From CBDCUC01 sp965222485 (GTDB lineage Bacteria; Pseudomonadota; Alphaproteobacteria; Rhizobiales; Hyphomicrobiaceae), in contig CBDCUC010000039.1 of NCBI GenBank assembly GCA_965222485.1, forward strand, positions 248,001 through 312,000: a stretch of DNA of 64,000 bases. The letters are read 5' to 3'. The notes beneath the pieces are model-generated. The model was not told the origin of the DNA. It made no database searches and saw only the letters and a program-made list of their open reading frames with translations. Below are positions 44,048 through 52,761 of the stretch, one piece after another (position 1 is the stretch's first letter; each line of letters opens with the position of its first letter). The position numbers and the translations under genes were made by a program.

Positions 44048-44665
44048 TTAAGCCTCCTCCCCATCTAATGTGTCCTGGCTTTTCGATCGAGTGGTACTCG
44101 CGTCCGGGCCGGTATACCTGCAGAGCGTTATTGAACTGTCGCCGTAGCGGCGCTCGTCAGTTTGGACGAAGCCATCAGGGAGTTCCAATTGTACGCTCGC
44201 GCGTTCTTCAACGACGGCGATCGCACCAGCGTGCAGCCATCCACCATCCCGCAATTCTATGAGCGCCTGTTCGGCAAGGCCTTTGCCATAGGGTGGGTCA
44301 AGAAAGGCAAACCGAAAGCCCGCAAGATTGCCTGCGGGCCCGAGCGAGGTGGCATCGCGCCGGAACAATTTGGTCCGGCCTTGTAGCCCGAGGGCTTCGA
44401 TGTTCTGCCGAATAACAGCGCGCGCGCGCGCATCCTGCTCCACAAAAAGCGCCCACCGGGCGCCACGCGAAAGCGCTTCAAGTCCTAGAGCCCCCGTCCC
44501 TGCAAAAAGATCGATAACGCGGGCGCCATCGAGTTCCGGGACGTCGCTGTGGTGCTCCAGGATATTGAATAGGCTCTCACGCACTCTGTCGGACGTCGGC
44601 CGGGTGCTTGCATCCACCGGTGTTGCCAACACGCGCCCGCGTAAGTCCCCCCCTACAATTCTCAT
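44048..44665 (-). CDS. rsmD: 16S rRNA m2G966 methyltransferase RsmD
   Basis: The 205-residue protein opens with MRIVGGDLRGRVLATP and PTSDRVRESLFNIL, the RsmD family signature. The AdoMet-binding loop VIDLFAGTGALGLEALSRGA and the catalytic motif DPPYGKG follow. It methylates guanine 966 of 16S rRNA. It is preceded by rluB by 40 bases on the same strand, a pairing of RNA-modification genes common in alphaproteobacteria. Confidence 0.96.
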   Translation of the reverse strand: MRIVGGDLRGRVLATPVDASTRPTSDRVRESLFNILEHHSDVPELDGARVIDLFAGTGALGLEALSRGARWALFVEQDARARAVIRQNIEALGLQGRTKLFRRDATSLGPAGNLAGFRFAFLDPPYGKGLAEQALIELRDGGWLHAGAIAVVEERASVQLELPDGFVQTDERRYGDSSITLCRYTGPDASTTRSKSQDTLDGEEA

Positions 44666-44704
44666 AGAGCAGACCTGCAGGGCTGAATTGAACTGATGGT
44701 CATA

Positions 44705-45790
44705 TCATGATCGTTTCGGTCTTATCTGTTGTGAGGGTCTCGGCTTTTTGGAGGCGGTTTGGGATGCTTTGCTATGCCTTTTCGGTTGGTTTTTTGTCAC
44801 AGGTGCGGCCTGGTCTTCGTCGTTCTCACCACCCAGCCCCAGATCGACAGCCTTGCCGTGCCCAAGTTGGTCGATCAGTACGCGCCGCCGCACCGAGTCC
44901 ACGCTGCCCGCTGTCAGCTCCGCCAGCTGGAACGGGCCATACGAGATGCGGATCAGCCGGTTTACCTCCAGATTGAGAGAGGCAAGGACGCGCCGCACCT
45001 CCCTGTTCTTGCCCTCTCGTAAACCGACCGTCAGCCAGACATTAGAGCCTTGCACGCTGTCCAAACTGGCTTCGATGGGCCCATACCGTATTCCCTCCAC
45101 CTCGGCTCCGTCTTTGAGGGCCTCCAAGGCCTCAGCTGAAATGCGGCCGCGCGCGCGCACCCGGTAACGCCTTAGCCAACCTGTCGAAGGTAACTCGAGA
45201 TATCGCGCCAATGCCCCATCATTGGTGAGCAAAAGCAGCCCTTCCGTATTGAAGTCGAGACGCCCCACTGAGATCACGCGGGGTAATGTCTTTGGCAATG
45301 TATCAAAAACCGTCGGTCGGCCTTGCGGGTCACTGTGAGTTGTCACCAGACCGCGCGGTTTGTGGTAGCGCCACAGCCGCACGGGTTCGGCCATTGGCAA
45401 CGGCCGGCCGTCAACGAGCACCTTGTCTTTTGCGCTGACTTCGCATGCAGGTGTATCGAGCCGCTTTCCGTTGAGGGTTACGCGGCCCGATTCAATCCAC
45501 CGCTCTGCTTCCCGGCGTGAACACAAGCCTGCCCGTGCAATGGCCTTGGCAATTCGCACAGGCCCTGTGGGTGGTGCTGGCTCCGGTGCAGCGACATGAG
45601 ACCTGCGGTCTTGACGTGCCTGTCGTCCAGGTTGAGCGGAGGAGCCTTTTTCTTTGAATTTTTGGGCGGGCCTGCTATGGCCGGCCGCAGTTGAACCGGT
45701 GCGGCCGCTAGGGCGCTTCGCCCGCGAGGCCTCGCCACGTGCGCTATGCTTGTCTGGAACTGGCCGTGGGCCGCGCCGTGTCTTTCGCAT
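44705..45790 (-). CDS. rluB: rRNA pseudouridine synthase, RluB/RsuA family
   Basis: The 361-residue protein has a basic low-complexity N-terminus (1-75), an S4 RNA-binding domain (about 78-125: RIAKAIARAGLCSRREAERWI) and the catalytic domain with GRLDFNTEGLLLLTNDG, where D179 is the catalytic Asp. The C-terminal 45 residues are Lys/Gln/Ser-rich. It modifies large-subunit rRNA, probably U2605 (E. coli numbering). It is divergent from tadA with 39 bases between the starts, so both promoters lie within or near the coding starts. Confidence 0.93.
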   Translation of the reverse strand: MRKTRRGPRPVPDKHSARGEASRAKRPSGRTGSTAAGHSRPAQKFKEKGSSAQPGRQARQDRRSHVAAPEPAPPTGPVRIAKAIARAGLCSRREAERWIESGRVTLNGKRLDTPACEVSAKDKVLVDGRPLPMAEPVRLWRYHKPRGLVTTHSDPQGRPTVFDTLPKTLPRVISVGRLDFNTEGLLLLTNDGALARYLELPSTGWLRRYRVRARGRISAEALEALKDGAEVEGIRYGPIEASLDSVQGSNVWLTVGLREGKNREVRRVLASLNLEVNRLIRISYGPFQLAELTAGSVDSVRRRVLIDQLGHGKAVDLGLGGENDEDQAAPVTKNQPKRHSKASQTASKKPRPSQQIRPKRS

Positions 45791-45829
45791 GCGATCCGTT
45801 CGTGTTTATTCAAGTTAGAAGGGCTTCTT

Positions 45830-46288
45830 ATGACATCGACAGCCGATCGCGGCCATATGAAGTTGGCTTTGGATGAGGCTGAGGCGGCGCGGCGGCGCGG
45901 CGAAGTCCCCATTGGCGCGGTTATAGTCGATAACACCGGCCGCGTCCTGGCAGCCGACGGCAATCGAACGATTGAACGCTCCGACCCAACTGCCCACGCG
46001 GAAATATTGGTGATCCGTGCGGTTGGCGCGCTCGTTGGCAGCCAGAGGCTAGAGTCCTGCGACCTCTATGTGACGTTGGAACCCTGTCCGATGTGCGCTG
46101 CAGCCATTTCGTTTGCCCGCATTCGTCGCCTTTACTATGCCGCTAGCGATCCCAAGGGCGGCGGCGTCACGCATGGCCCGCGTGTTTTCGCCCATCCCAC
46201 CTGCAATCATCGCCCGGAAATCTATGACGGAATTGATGAGGAGCGTGCGGCTGCGTTGCTTCGTGATTTCTTCTCTGAACGACGTTAG
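45830..46288 (+). CDS. tadA: tRNA adenosine(34) deaminase TadA
   Basis: The 152-residue enzyme converts A34 to inosine in tRNA-Arg(ACG). The zinc deaminase motifs are H56-A-E58 (with the catalytic Glu) and PC86-P-M-C89. The final block RRLYYAASDPKGGGVTHGPRVF with HPTCNHRPEIYDG matches TadA rather than guanine or cytidine deaminases. The ATG at 45830 follows AGAAGGG; the frame upstream overlaps rluB and is rejected. Confidence 0.96.
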   Translation: MTSTADRGHMKLALDEAEAARRRGEVPIGAVIVDNTGRVLAADGNRTIERSDPTAHAEILVIRAVGALVGSQRLESCDLYVTLEPCPMCAAAISFARIRRLYYAASDPKGGGVTHGPRVFAHPTCNHRPEIYDGIDEERAAALLRDFFSERR

Positions 46289-46614
46289 ATGCTGTTCGAA
46301 AACAGCATTTTGCAGCAGCTCGCGTGATACCCGCAGCGCGGTGTAACCGCCCGTCCGTCCAAGAGAAAACATCAGTTCTCTGAATATGTAAAAGACGGGG
46401 ATAAGTGCCTCCAGGCCACACCTGCGGCGGACGCTAGTGGTGGCGACTCAATTAGCCTCTTCAACGCAGAGTAGAATTCCGGCGCTTCAGCGGGCTACGT
46501 CCAACAGCCGCGCCACTCATTGCCAGAAGCCGCCTTCACTTCACATGTGCCTGCAAGCTCGCATGGCGCATTTTAATTCACGAGTGAGTCCTGCTGTAGC
46601 TGACAAAGGCATGC
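46289..46614. other. Intergenic stretch before the pilus genes
   Basis: The 326 bases between tadA and cpaC hold no convincing gene; several frames run through on both strands without ribosome binding sites. The promoter of the cpaC-cpaD-tadD operon should be here. I cannot point to a specific -35/-10 pair or an activator site. Confidence 0.5.
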
Positions 46615-48186
46615 ATGACCATAGGTCGCAAAAGAATAACAACGACGATTGCTTGCAAGCTGGCTTGGCTGGTGCTGCTGCTGCTTGGTGGCACCCTTTG
46701 GCCGCAAACAAGCCTCGCGCAGAAATCCGGCGCAGGTGCTCGAGCGATCCTGACGGTTGCTGACACTCCCGGCTCGCCGCAGGTGCGAGGGCTCCGCGTT
46801 GCCCTGAACAAGAGCGTGTTGGTAGAGTTGCCGCGCGATGCGCAAGACGTGGTCGTGGCCAATCCAACGATTGTCGACGCCATCGTGCACTCGGCACGGC
46901 GCATCAACTTGATTGGCAAAACCATCGGTCAGTCCAACGCCATTTTCACGGACGAGTTCGGCAACCACATCCTCGTTCTCGAGATAATCGTTGAGCAAGA
47001 TATCGCGGCACTGGATGCAATGCTGCAGCGCCTAATTCCAGGTTCCAATATCTCGACCGAGACAATCCGCGATTCAATCGTTCTAACAGGCACGGTACGC
47101 ACGCCGGCTGATTCGGAGCGTGCCGTCGATCTGGCGGCAAGATTTATTGCGCCGTCGGCTGAAAGCAAGGGCGCCTCGAAAAAGGACCTCAAGGAGGGCA
47201 TTGTAAACATGCTCTCAGTTGAGGCCGAAGAACAAGTGATGTTGCAGGTCAAGGTCGCTGAAGTTCAGCGCTCAGTCCTCAAGCAGTTTGGCATTAACCT
47301 GGGTGCGCTCATTAATTCGGGCAATTTCGTCACCTCCTTCCTTGCAGAAAATGCCGTACCACTGACCGCCGCAGCTGGGCTTGGCACCCTTCCGGTTCCC
47401 GCGATTACGACAATCGGCGAAGGGGCGGGTATGCTGAACCTATTCAATCAAGGGCCGCAAGGTGCAGGCCAGCCCTTTGGCAATAGCGGCATCGCCGGCT
47501 CCTGGACCACGCCAAAGAACAGGATTTCCCATGCCATTCGCGCACTGGAACGCGACGGGTTGGTGCGCACGCTGGCCGAGCCGAACTTGACTGCTGTTTC
47601 AGGAGAGTCAGCTAAGTTCTTGGCCGGCGGTGAATTCCCCATTCCCGTTGTCGACAACCAAGGCCGGACCTCCGTCATATTCAAGGAATTCGGTGTCGGT
47701 GTTTCTTTCACACCGGTTGTTCTGTCTGAGGATCGCATCAGCCTCAAGATTGATTCCGAAGTAAGCGAACTGTCCAGCCAGGGGTCGGTGCAAATTTCCG
47801 GTCTGTCCATCCCTGCATTGGCAAAGCGCCAGGCAAGATCGACGGTGGAACTGCCGTCGGGCGGCTCGCTGGCAATTGCTGGATTACTGTCGGACTCAAT
47901 ACGCCAAAACATCGATGGACTGCCGGGCATCAAGGACGTTCCCGTGCTCGGTACGCTATTTCGCAGCCGCGATTACATAAAAGAGGAATCAGAGCTCGTT
48001 GTCATCGTGACACCGTATGTTGTGCGGCCCGTCCAGGAAGACAAGCTCGCAAAGCCGGATGACGGATTTGCTCCAGCAAGCGATCTGCGAGCCATCCTTC
48101 TGGGTCGGATTAATCGCGTTTACGAATGGCGGGGTGAGGGACCCTTAGCCGATTATGCTGGTGATTTTGGATTCATCCTCAAATGA
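46615..48186 (+). CDS. cpaC: Type IVb (Tad/Flp) pilus secretin CpaC/RcpA
   Basis: The 523-residue protein has a signal peptide ending TSLAQ (about residue 36). The N-terminal domain of the pilus secretins follows (GLRVALNKSVLVELPRDAQDVVVANPTIVDA), then a BON-like stretch, and the secretin domain from about 200 to 470 (VKVAEVQRSVLKQFGINLGA; LVRTLAEPNLTAVSGESAKFLAGGEFPIPV; ELVVIVTPYVVRPV). It forms the outer-membrane channel through which the Flp pilus passes. The stop overlaps the cpaD start (ATGA), so translation is coupled. Confidence 0.94.
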   Translation: MTIGRKRITTTIACKLAWLVLLLLGGTLWPQTSLAQKSGAGARAILTVADTPGSPQVRGLRVALNKSVLVELPRDAQDVVVANPTIVDAIVHSARRINLIGKTIGQSNAIFTDEFGNHILVLEIIVEQDIAALDAMLQRLIPGSNISTETIRDSIVLTGTVRTPADSERAVDLAARFIAPSAESKGASKKDLKEGIVNMLSVEAEEQVMLQVKVAEVQRSVLKQFGINLGALINSGNFVTSFLAENAVPLTAAAGLGTLPVPAITTIGEGAGMLNLFNQGPQGAGQPFGNSGIAGSWTTPKNRISHAIRALERDGLVRTLAEPNLTAVSGESAKFLAGGEFPIPVVDNQGRTSVIFKEFGVGVSFTPVVLSEDRISLKIDSEVSELSSQGSVQISGLSIPALAKRQARSTVELPSGGSLAIAGLLSDSIRQNIDGLPGIKDVPVLGTLFRSRDYIKEESELVVIVTPYVVRPVQEDKLAKPDDGFAPASDLRAILLGRINRVYEWRGEGPLADYAGDFGFILK

Positions 48187-48941
48187 CGAAACCTAAAATA
48201 TTGAGATCGGGCGGTAGCGGCACCAGTAGGTGTCCAAGCCCTAACGCCGTGGCATTAGTTGTGCGCATGGCTTGCATTATCATTTGCGCAAGCGCCGTTA
48301 CTGGCTGCTGGCGCAGGTTGGACCCACCGCCGCCCAACTACGTTTTCACTGATCCGAAAGTTCGCTTTCCCATAACAATTGCGCGCCAGCGCGAGATGTT
48401 GGACATCGGCGTCGGCTACGGCAAGTCAGGCATGTCGATGGAAGATCGTGCCAATGTGGAAATGTTTCTGTCGTCCTACCGTCGAGACGGCAATGGCATG
48501 CTTTTCATCTCCAAACCTTCTGGCGGCCGGCACAGCGCTGCAGCATTTGCTTTGTCAGAACTACAGGAAATTATTGAAGAAGAGGGCATCGACACCAGTG
48601 AAATCCGCATAACGCGGGCAGCGCCCGGCGGTTACGGCTCAGCTCTGACGCTCACTTACTATCGTGAAGTTGCTCAAGCGGCACCGTGCGGAGACTGGTC
48701 GCAAAACCTTGCACATGATCGCCAGAATGCGCCTTATCCAAATTTGGGTTGCGCGCAGCGCAATAACCTTGCTGCCATGGTCGCACGGCCATCGGACCTT
48801 GTACGCGTACGCTCAATGACCGACCGTTCCAACAGGCGTCGCCAAACCGTTATGGACAAATACGTTGAGGGCGACCGGACAAATGCGAAGAAGGAAAAGA
48901 ACGTCAACCCGACCACCACCGGTAGCAATGCTGGCGGTTGA
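48183..48941 (+). CDS. cpaD: Pilus assembly protein CpaD
   Basis: The 252-residue protein has a hydrophobic leader ending SAVTGC, a plausible lipobox, so it is probably an outer-membrane lipoprotein. The block VRFPITIARQREMLDIGVG and later PCGDWSQNLAHDRQN...PNLGCAQRNNLAAMVARPSDLVRVR (read in parts) is the CpaD signature; it is thought to support the CpaC secretin. Overlap with cpaC and the tadD gene 95 bases after it indicate one operon. Confidence 0.93.
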   Translation: MTKPKILRSGGSGTSRCPSPNAVALVVRMACIIICASAVTGCWRRLDPPPPNYVFTDPKVRFPITIARQREMLDIGVGYGKSGMSMEDRANVEMFLSSYRRDGNGMLFISKPSGGRHSAAAFALSELQEIIEEEGIDTSEIRITRAAPGGYGSALTLTYYREVAQAAPCGDWSQNLAHDRQNAPYPNLGCAQRNNLAAMVARPSDLVRVRSMTDRSNRRRQTVMDKYVEGDRTNAKKEKNVNPTTTGSNAGG

Positions 48942-49036
48942 TGAGGCGCCGGAGTTTCGCTCAGCCCACGATACAGGCTGACGAAAAATGTACTTTGATT
49001 TGGCATGCAAGATGCGCGCGGAGGGTGAAGCACGCT

Positions 49037-49873
49037 ATGTACAGAAAACACCGAGTCATCGACGGCCGCCTGCCCCCAATCAGGGCAACACCGGCGGCGC
49101 AGACACGCGCTGTAAGACGAAAGGCTTTTCATGCGGGCGTACCGGTTGTGCTCCTTGTTGGTGCAGCAGCGCTAGGTGGCTGTGCCGCTGGCGGCGGCGC
49201 CAATGGCCTAACGGCGTTGTTGTCGCCGCAATCAGATGCATCCAGCATAACGACGGGAAGCGTGGCAACAGGCAGCCAAGGGAATGCCGCGAATAAGTCC
49301 GTTGATATTAAAAACGTAATTGCTCGTGCACGCGCTGCTGAAACCGACGGCAGGACGGCAAAGGCATTGACAATTCTGGCCAAGGCACACGTCAAGGCGC
49401 CCGACAACGAAGAGCTTTCCGCCGCGTATGCCAAAATGGCCATTGAAGCAGGGCAGGGCCAAGTTGCATTTAATGTCATCTCACGAACTGCACCGGAAGC
49501 TCGGTTAAGCGGACGAATGCTTTCGCTGCGTGGTGCGGCGCTCGCCAGTCTTGGACGCCATGATGAGGCGCACAACGCCTTCACAACAGCATTGACGCGT
49601 GCACCCGGTGACCCTGACTTGCTGAATAACGTGGCGATGTCTCACGTGCTCAGAGGTGAACTCACGGCGGCAGAACGAACGCTTCGCCGCGCAACATCTG
49701 TGACCGATAATCAAAAGATCCGGCACAACCTAGCTCTGGTGCTCGGACTGCAAGGCCGCTTCGGCGAAGCAAACAAACTGAAGCTGGCCTCTCGTGCGAA
49801 CGGCGAGCAGACGGGCGCATGGAATTCCAGCGTAAAACAAATGCTGGGCGGTCCGGTCCCAGCCAAAAAATAG
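49037..49873 (+). CDS. tadD: TPR lipoprotein TadD
   Basis: From the ATG at 49037 the protein has 278 residues. The lipobox ALGGC marks a lipoprotein; a longer frame from 48938 lacks a start signal. Three to four tetratricopeptide repeats cover about residues 90-260 (for example GRHDEAHNAFTTALTRAPGDPDLLNNVAMSHVLRGELTAAERTLRRA in pieces). TadD is the pilotin-like TPR protein of Flp pilus assembly. It closes the visible pilus operon; the ATPase and platform genes are not in the window. Confidence 0.85.
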   Translation: MYRKHRVIDGRLPPIRATPAAQTRAVRRKAFHAGVPVVLLVGAAALGGCAAGGGANGLTALLSPQSDASSITTGSVATGSQGNAANKSVDIKNVIARARAAETDGRTAKALTILAKAHVKAPDNEELSAAYAKMAIEAGQGQVAFNVISRTAPEARLSGRMLSLRGAALASLGRHDEAHNAFTTALTRAPGDPDLLNNVAMSHVLRGELTAAERTLRRATSVTDNQKIRHNLALVLGLQGRFGEANKLKLASRANGEQTGAWNSSVKQMLGGPVPAKK

Positions 49874-49881
49874 ATGACCGG

Positions 49882-50937
49882 TCAGCGGGGCGGCCGGCTT
49901 TTGATCAGTCGCTCGGCCAGTCTGGGGCGCGCAGACTTGGCTGCCGGGCCCGTGGACTGCATATCGCTGCGCGGTACTGGCGAGATCACATTGATACGTT
50001 GCGACAATCGGCCGGGCTCTGCGGCAGCAGTGTTCAGTTCGACAGCCGACAGAGTCTCGGAACTCAACACGCGTTCAAGTTTTTGCCGCAGCTGCGCTTT
50101 CGCCGGTTGCGCAGCTTCAAACACTTTCTTGAACTTGTGAAACTCCAACACATGGAATCCGCCGACATCCATCTCAATGAGAACATCCGGCCGGCGGGAG
50201 CGCAGTTTCTCTCGAACAATGCTGGCTTCGAGGATCTGCAATGAAGAAATCATAGTGTGCAATGCAGAGGGCAGCTCGTCCTCAGCCGCAATTTGTCCGG
50301 TGCCAGATACGTCGATCGCCACGACGACATCGGCATCGTTTGCAATGACGTCGAATGGTAACGGGTTGACCAAGCCACCATCAAGAAGTGCCCGGTCCTC
50401 CGACATCACAGGGGCAAAAATCGCAGGCAGCGCCATACTTGCCGCGATGGCTTGCATGACGTCACCGTCCTGAATGACAACTTCTCGCTGCGTATAAAAG
50501 TCGGCCGCAACAAGTTTCAAAGGTATGGAAAGCTCGCTGAAGTCTCGTGCCACCCGCGACGGCATAAGGTGATCGAGCAAGGTTTGCGGATTGAGCAGAG
50601 CTGAGCGCAGTTGCAAGACATTTAGGGCGCGCTGAAGCGGCTCGTTGCGTGCTGCAAACAATTGCCGCAGCAGATCGAGCCGCTGAGACAAAACCTCCTG
50701 CGTGTGCGCGCGAATATGTGATGCCGTCAAACCTGACGCATAGGCTGCGCCGAAGATGGCGCCAATCGAGGTCCCCGCAATAACCTTCGGTGTGAGACCC
50801 ATCTCATCAAACGCCTCCAGAACCAAAATGTGAGCAAGTCCGCGCGCACCACCCCCGCCAAGCGCTAGCGCGATCGACGGACGATTGGGTCTGGTCGGCA
50901 CCTTGTGGTCAGACGTATTACCTTCGTTGTCGGTCAT
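49882..50937 (-). CDS. Patatin-like phospholipase
   Basis: The 351-residue protein has the oxyanion loop ALGGGGARGLAH (about residues 25-36), the nucleophile motif G55-T-S57-I-G59 and the catalytic Asp in LLDGGLVNP near residue 185, all the elements of an active Ser-Asp dyad lipid acyl hydrolase. No signal peptide is seen, so it acts in the cytoplasm or at the inner membrane. The C-terminal 70 residues are basic. It lies on the minus strand, separated from purD by the palindromic element at 51018-51210. Confidence 0.9.
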   Translation of the reverse strand: MTDNEGNTSDHKVPTRPNRPSIALALGGGGARGLAHILVLEAFDEMGLTPKVIAGTSIGAIFGAAYASGLTASHIRAHTQEVLSQRLDLLRQLFAARNEPLQRALNVLQLRSALLNPQTLLDHLMPSRVARDFSELSIPLKLVAADFYTQREVVIQDGDVMQAIAASMALPAIFAPVMSEDRALLDGGLVNPLPFDVIANDADVVVAIDVSGTGQIAAEDELPSALHTMISSLQILEASIVREKLRSRRPDVLIEMDVGGFHVLEFHKFKKVFEAAQPAKAQLRQKLERVLSSETLSAVELNTAAAEPGRLSQRINVISPVPRSDMQSTGPAAKSARPRLAERLIKSRPPR

Positions 50938-51017
50938 TTGCGTAATCGGGTTTCAGTTTGCCGCGAGGAGTCGGTCACGCGCGACCGCGCGCTCTATCAG
51001 AGAAGCACGAATATAGT

Positions 51018-51210
51018 CCCCATTGTGACGCTAGTGTTCCGTCTCAGACATTTGCCACTGGTTGCGGCTTGGTCGAGAGCAAATGTCTGAGACATGAGGA
51101 ACACTACCAAGTCAATGTTTCTAGTGTAGCTTTTGAATTTGACGTTTGCTCTGGACGTTTGCTGTTGAGCGGGGGCAAACGTCAAATTCGCTACACTAGT
51201 GACAATGGGG
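51018..51210. repeat. Nested palindromic element, two hairpins in an outer stem
   Basis: Hairpin 1: TAGTGTTCC (51032-51040) with GGAACACTA (51098-51106), and GTCTCAGACATTTGC (51041-51055) with GCAAATGTCTGAGAC (51079-51093), both perfect, separated by a four-base bulge (51094-51097). Hairpin 2: CTAGTGTAGC (51121-51130) with GCTACACTAG (51190-51199), and GAATTTGACGTTTGC (51135-51149) with GCAAACGTCAAATTC (51175-51189), both perfect, again with a four-base bulge (51131-51134). Outer pair: CCCCATTGT (51018-51026) with ACAATGGGG (51202-51210). No open frame is required for this and no T-run follows. It resembles a small non-coding mobile palindrome or two such units side by side. It fills the gap between purD and the patatin gene. 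Confidence 0.85.
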
Positions 51211-51227
51211 CGCCATTAGCGGAGCAA

Positions 51228-52508
51228 TTATTCGATGTTCTCACGTTCGACCGCACGCCAGCCGATGTCTGAGCGGCAGAAGCCACCCGGCCAGTCGATT
51301 TTGGCAACCGCATCATAGGCACGCGCTTTGGCCTCGCCGACGGTTGCCCCCAACGCGGTCACATTTAGAACCCGGCCGCCGTTGGCGATGAGCCGATCAC
51401 CATCGCGGCGGGTTCCGGCGTGGAATATCTTCACCGAGTCAGGCGCCTCAGCTGCCTCAACGCCTCTGATGTCGCTGCCCTTTACCGGCGGGCCCGGGTA
51501 TCCATTCGCAGCCATTACAACTGTGAGCGCGGTCTCCTTACGCCACTCGACGTCCATCCCATCGAGCCGCCCATCTGCTGTTGCCTTGAGCAACGCAAGC
51601 AAATCGGACTTTAGACGTATCGTCAGGACCTGACATTCAGGATCGCCAAAGCGCACGTTGTATTCGATGAGTTGCGGACCATTCTTTGTAATCATCAGGC
51701 CCGCATATAGAACGCCCTTGTATGGATAGCCTCGCGCCGCCATGCCCCTGACCGTCGGCATGATGATCTGTTCCATGACGCTCTGGTTAAGCGCGTCTGT
51801 CATGACCGGTGCCGGCGAGTATGCCCCCATGCCACCCGTATTCGGTCCAACATCGCCATCGCCGACACGCTTATGGTCCTGTGCGGTTGCCAGCGCCAGA
51901 GCGTGTGTTCCATCAACGAGCGCAAAAAAACTTGCCTCTTCTCCTTCAAGGAATTCCTCAACGACAACCTCGTGACCGGCCTCTCCGAACGCACCGGTGA
52001 AGCACGCATCGATCGCGGTATGGGCTTCATTTCTGTCTTGCGCGATGATCACACCCTTGCCGGCCGCAAGTCCGTCCGCCTTGATGACGATCGGCAGCGA
52101 CTGCGTATCGACGTAAGCCTTTGCAGTAGCAGCGTCGTCAAAGCGGCCATAGCCTGCCGTGGGAATATTGAAGTCCTTGCATAAGTCCTTGGTGAAGCCT
52201 TTTGAGCCTTCCAGTTGAGCGGCAAGTTTGCTGGGCCCGAAGCAGGCAATTTGAGCGTCCTCGAGGCTGTCACAAAGACCATCCACCAATGGCGCTTCCG
52301 GACCGACGACCACCAGATCGATGTTATGCTTACGGCAAAACGCGATTGTCGCAGTATGGTCGGTGGTATCGAGACCGACCAACGTTCCCGCTTCTTCCAT
52401 TCCCGGGTTGCCTGGTGCGCAGAAGAGCTGGGTGAGGGTGTCACTGCGGCTGAGTGCCCAGGCGAGCGCATGCTCGCGGCCGCCGCTGCCAATCAGAAGA
52501 ACATTCAT
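51228..52508 (-). CDS. purD: Phosphoribosylamine-glycine ligase
   Basis: The 426-residue enzyme opens with MNVLLIGSGGREHALAWAL and carries the ATP-grasp domain (IVIKADGLAAGKGVIIA; VVVEEFLEGEEASFFALVDG) and the signature RFGDPECQVL. It catalyses the second step of purine synthesis, joining glycine to phosphoribosylamine. No other pur gene is nearby. Its end lies only 18 bases from the palindromic element. Confidence 0.97.
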   Translation of the reverse strand: MNVLLIGSGGREHALAWALSRSDTLTQLFCAPGNPGMEEAGTLVGLDTTDHTATIAFCRKHNIDLVVVGPEAPLVDGLCDSLEDAQIACFGPSKLAAQLEGSKGFTKDLCKDFNIPTAGYGRFDDAATAKAYVDTQSLPIVIKADGLAAGKGVIIAQDRNEAHTAIDACFTGAFGEAGHEVVVEEFLEGEEASFFALVDGTHALALATAQDHKRVGDGDVGPNTGGMGAYSPAPVMTDALNQSVMEQIIMPTVRGMAARGYPYKGVLYAGLMITKNGPQLIEYNVRFGDPECQVLTIRLKSDLLALLKATADGRLDGMDVEWRKETALTVVMAANGYPGPPVKGSDIRGVEAAEAPDSVKIFHAGTRRDGDRLIANGGRVLNVTALGATVGEAKARAYDAVAKIDWPGGFCRSDIGWRAVERENIE

Positions 52509-52761
52509 TGCGTGAGAGCCATCTACCGCTTGTGAGAGCCATGAAGCTTGTTACGAGCCCTTTTTTCACAATTGCCTGATCCCGGGCAAGGTCAACAGGC
52601 ATAAACTTGGACTTTCCCCCGATTCGCCCACAGGGTGATCAGTTGAAGAGTGGCCCAGGGGCCGTTAAATCGAGGACAGTTGGCGCGAATAGGCGGAAAT
52701 AGAAGCGCGTGTTATCAGCCTGCCAGCGTAGAAGAAGAATAACGGAGTTAAGGAGCGCATA

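Noticed and set aside
51018..51210. Palindromes between purD and the patatin gene as a plain transcription terminator
   Set aside because: Two long hairpins in an outer stem, each with a 23-25-base loop and no T-run, exceed what a terminator needs.
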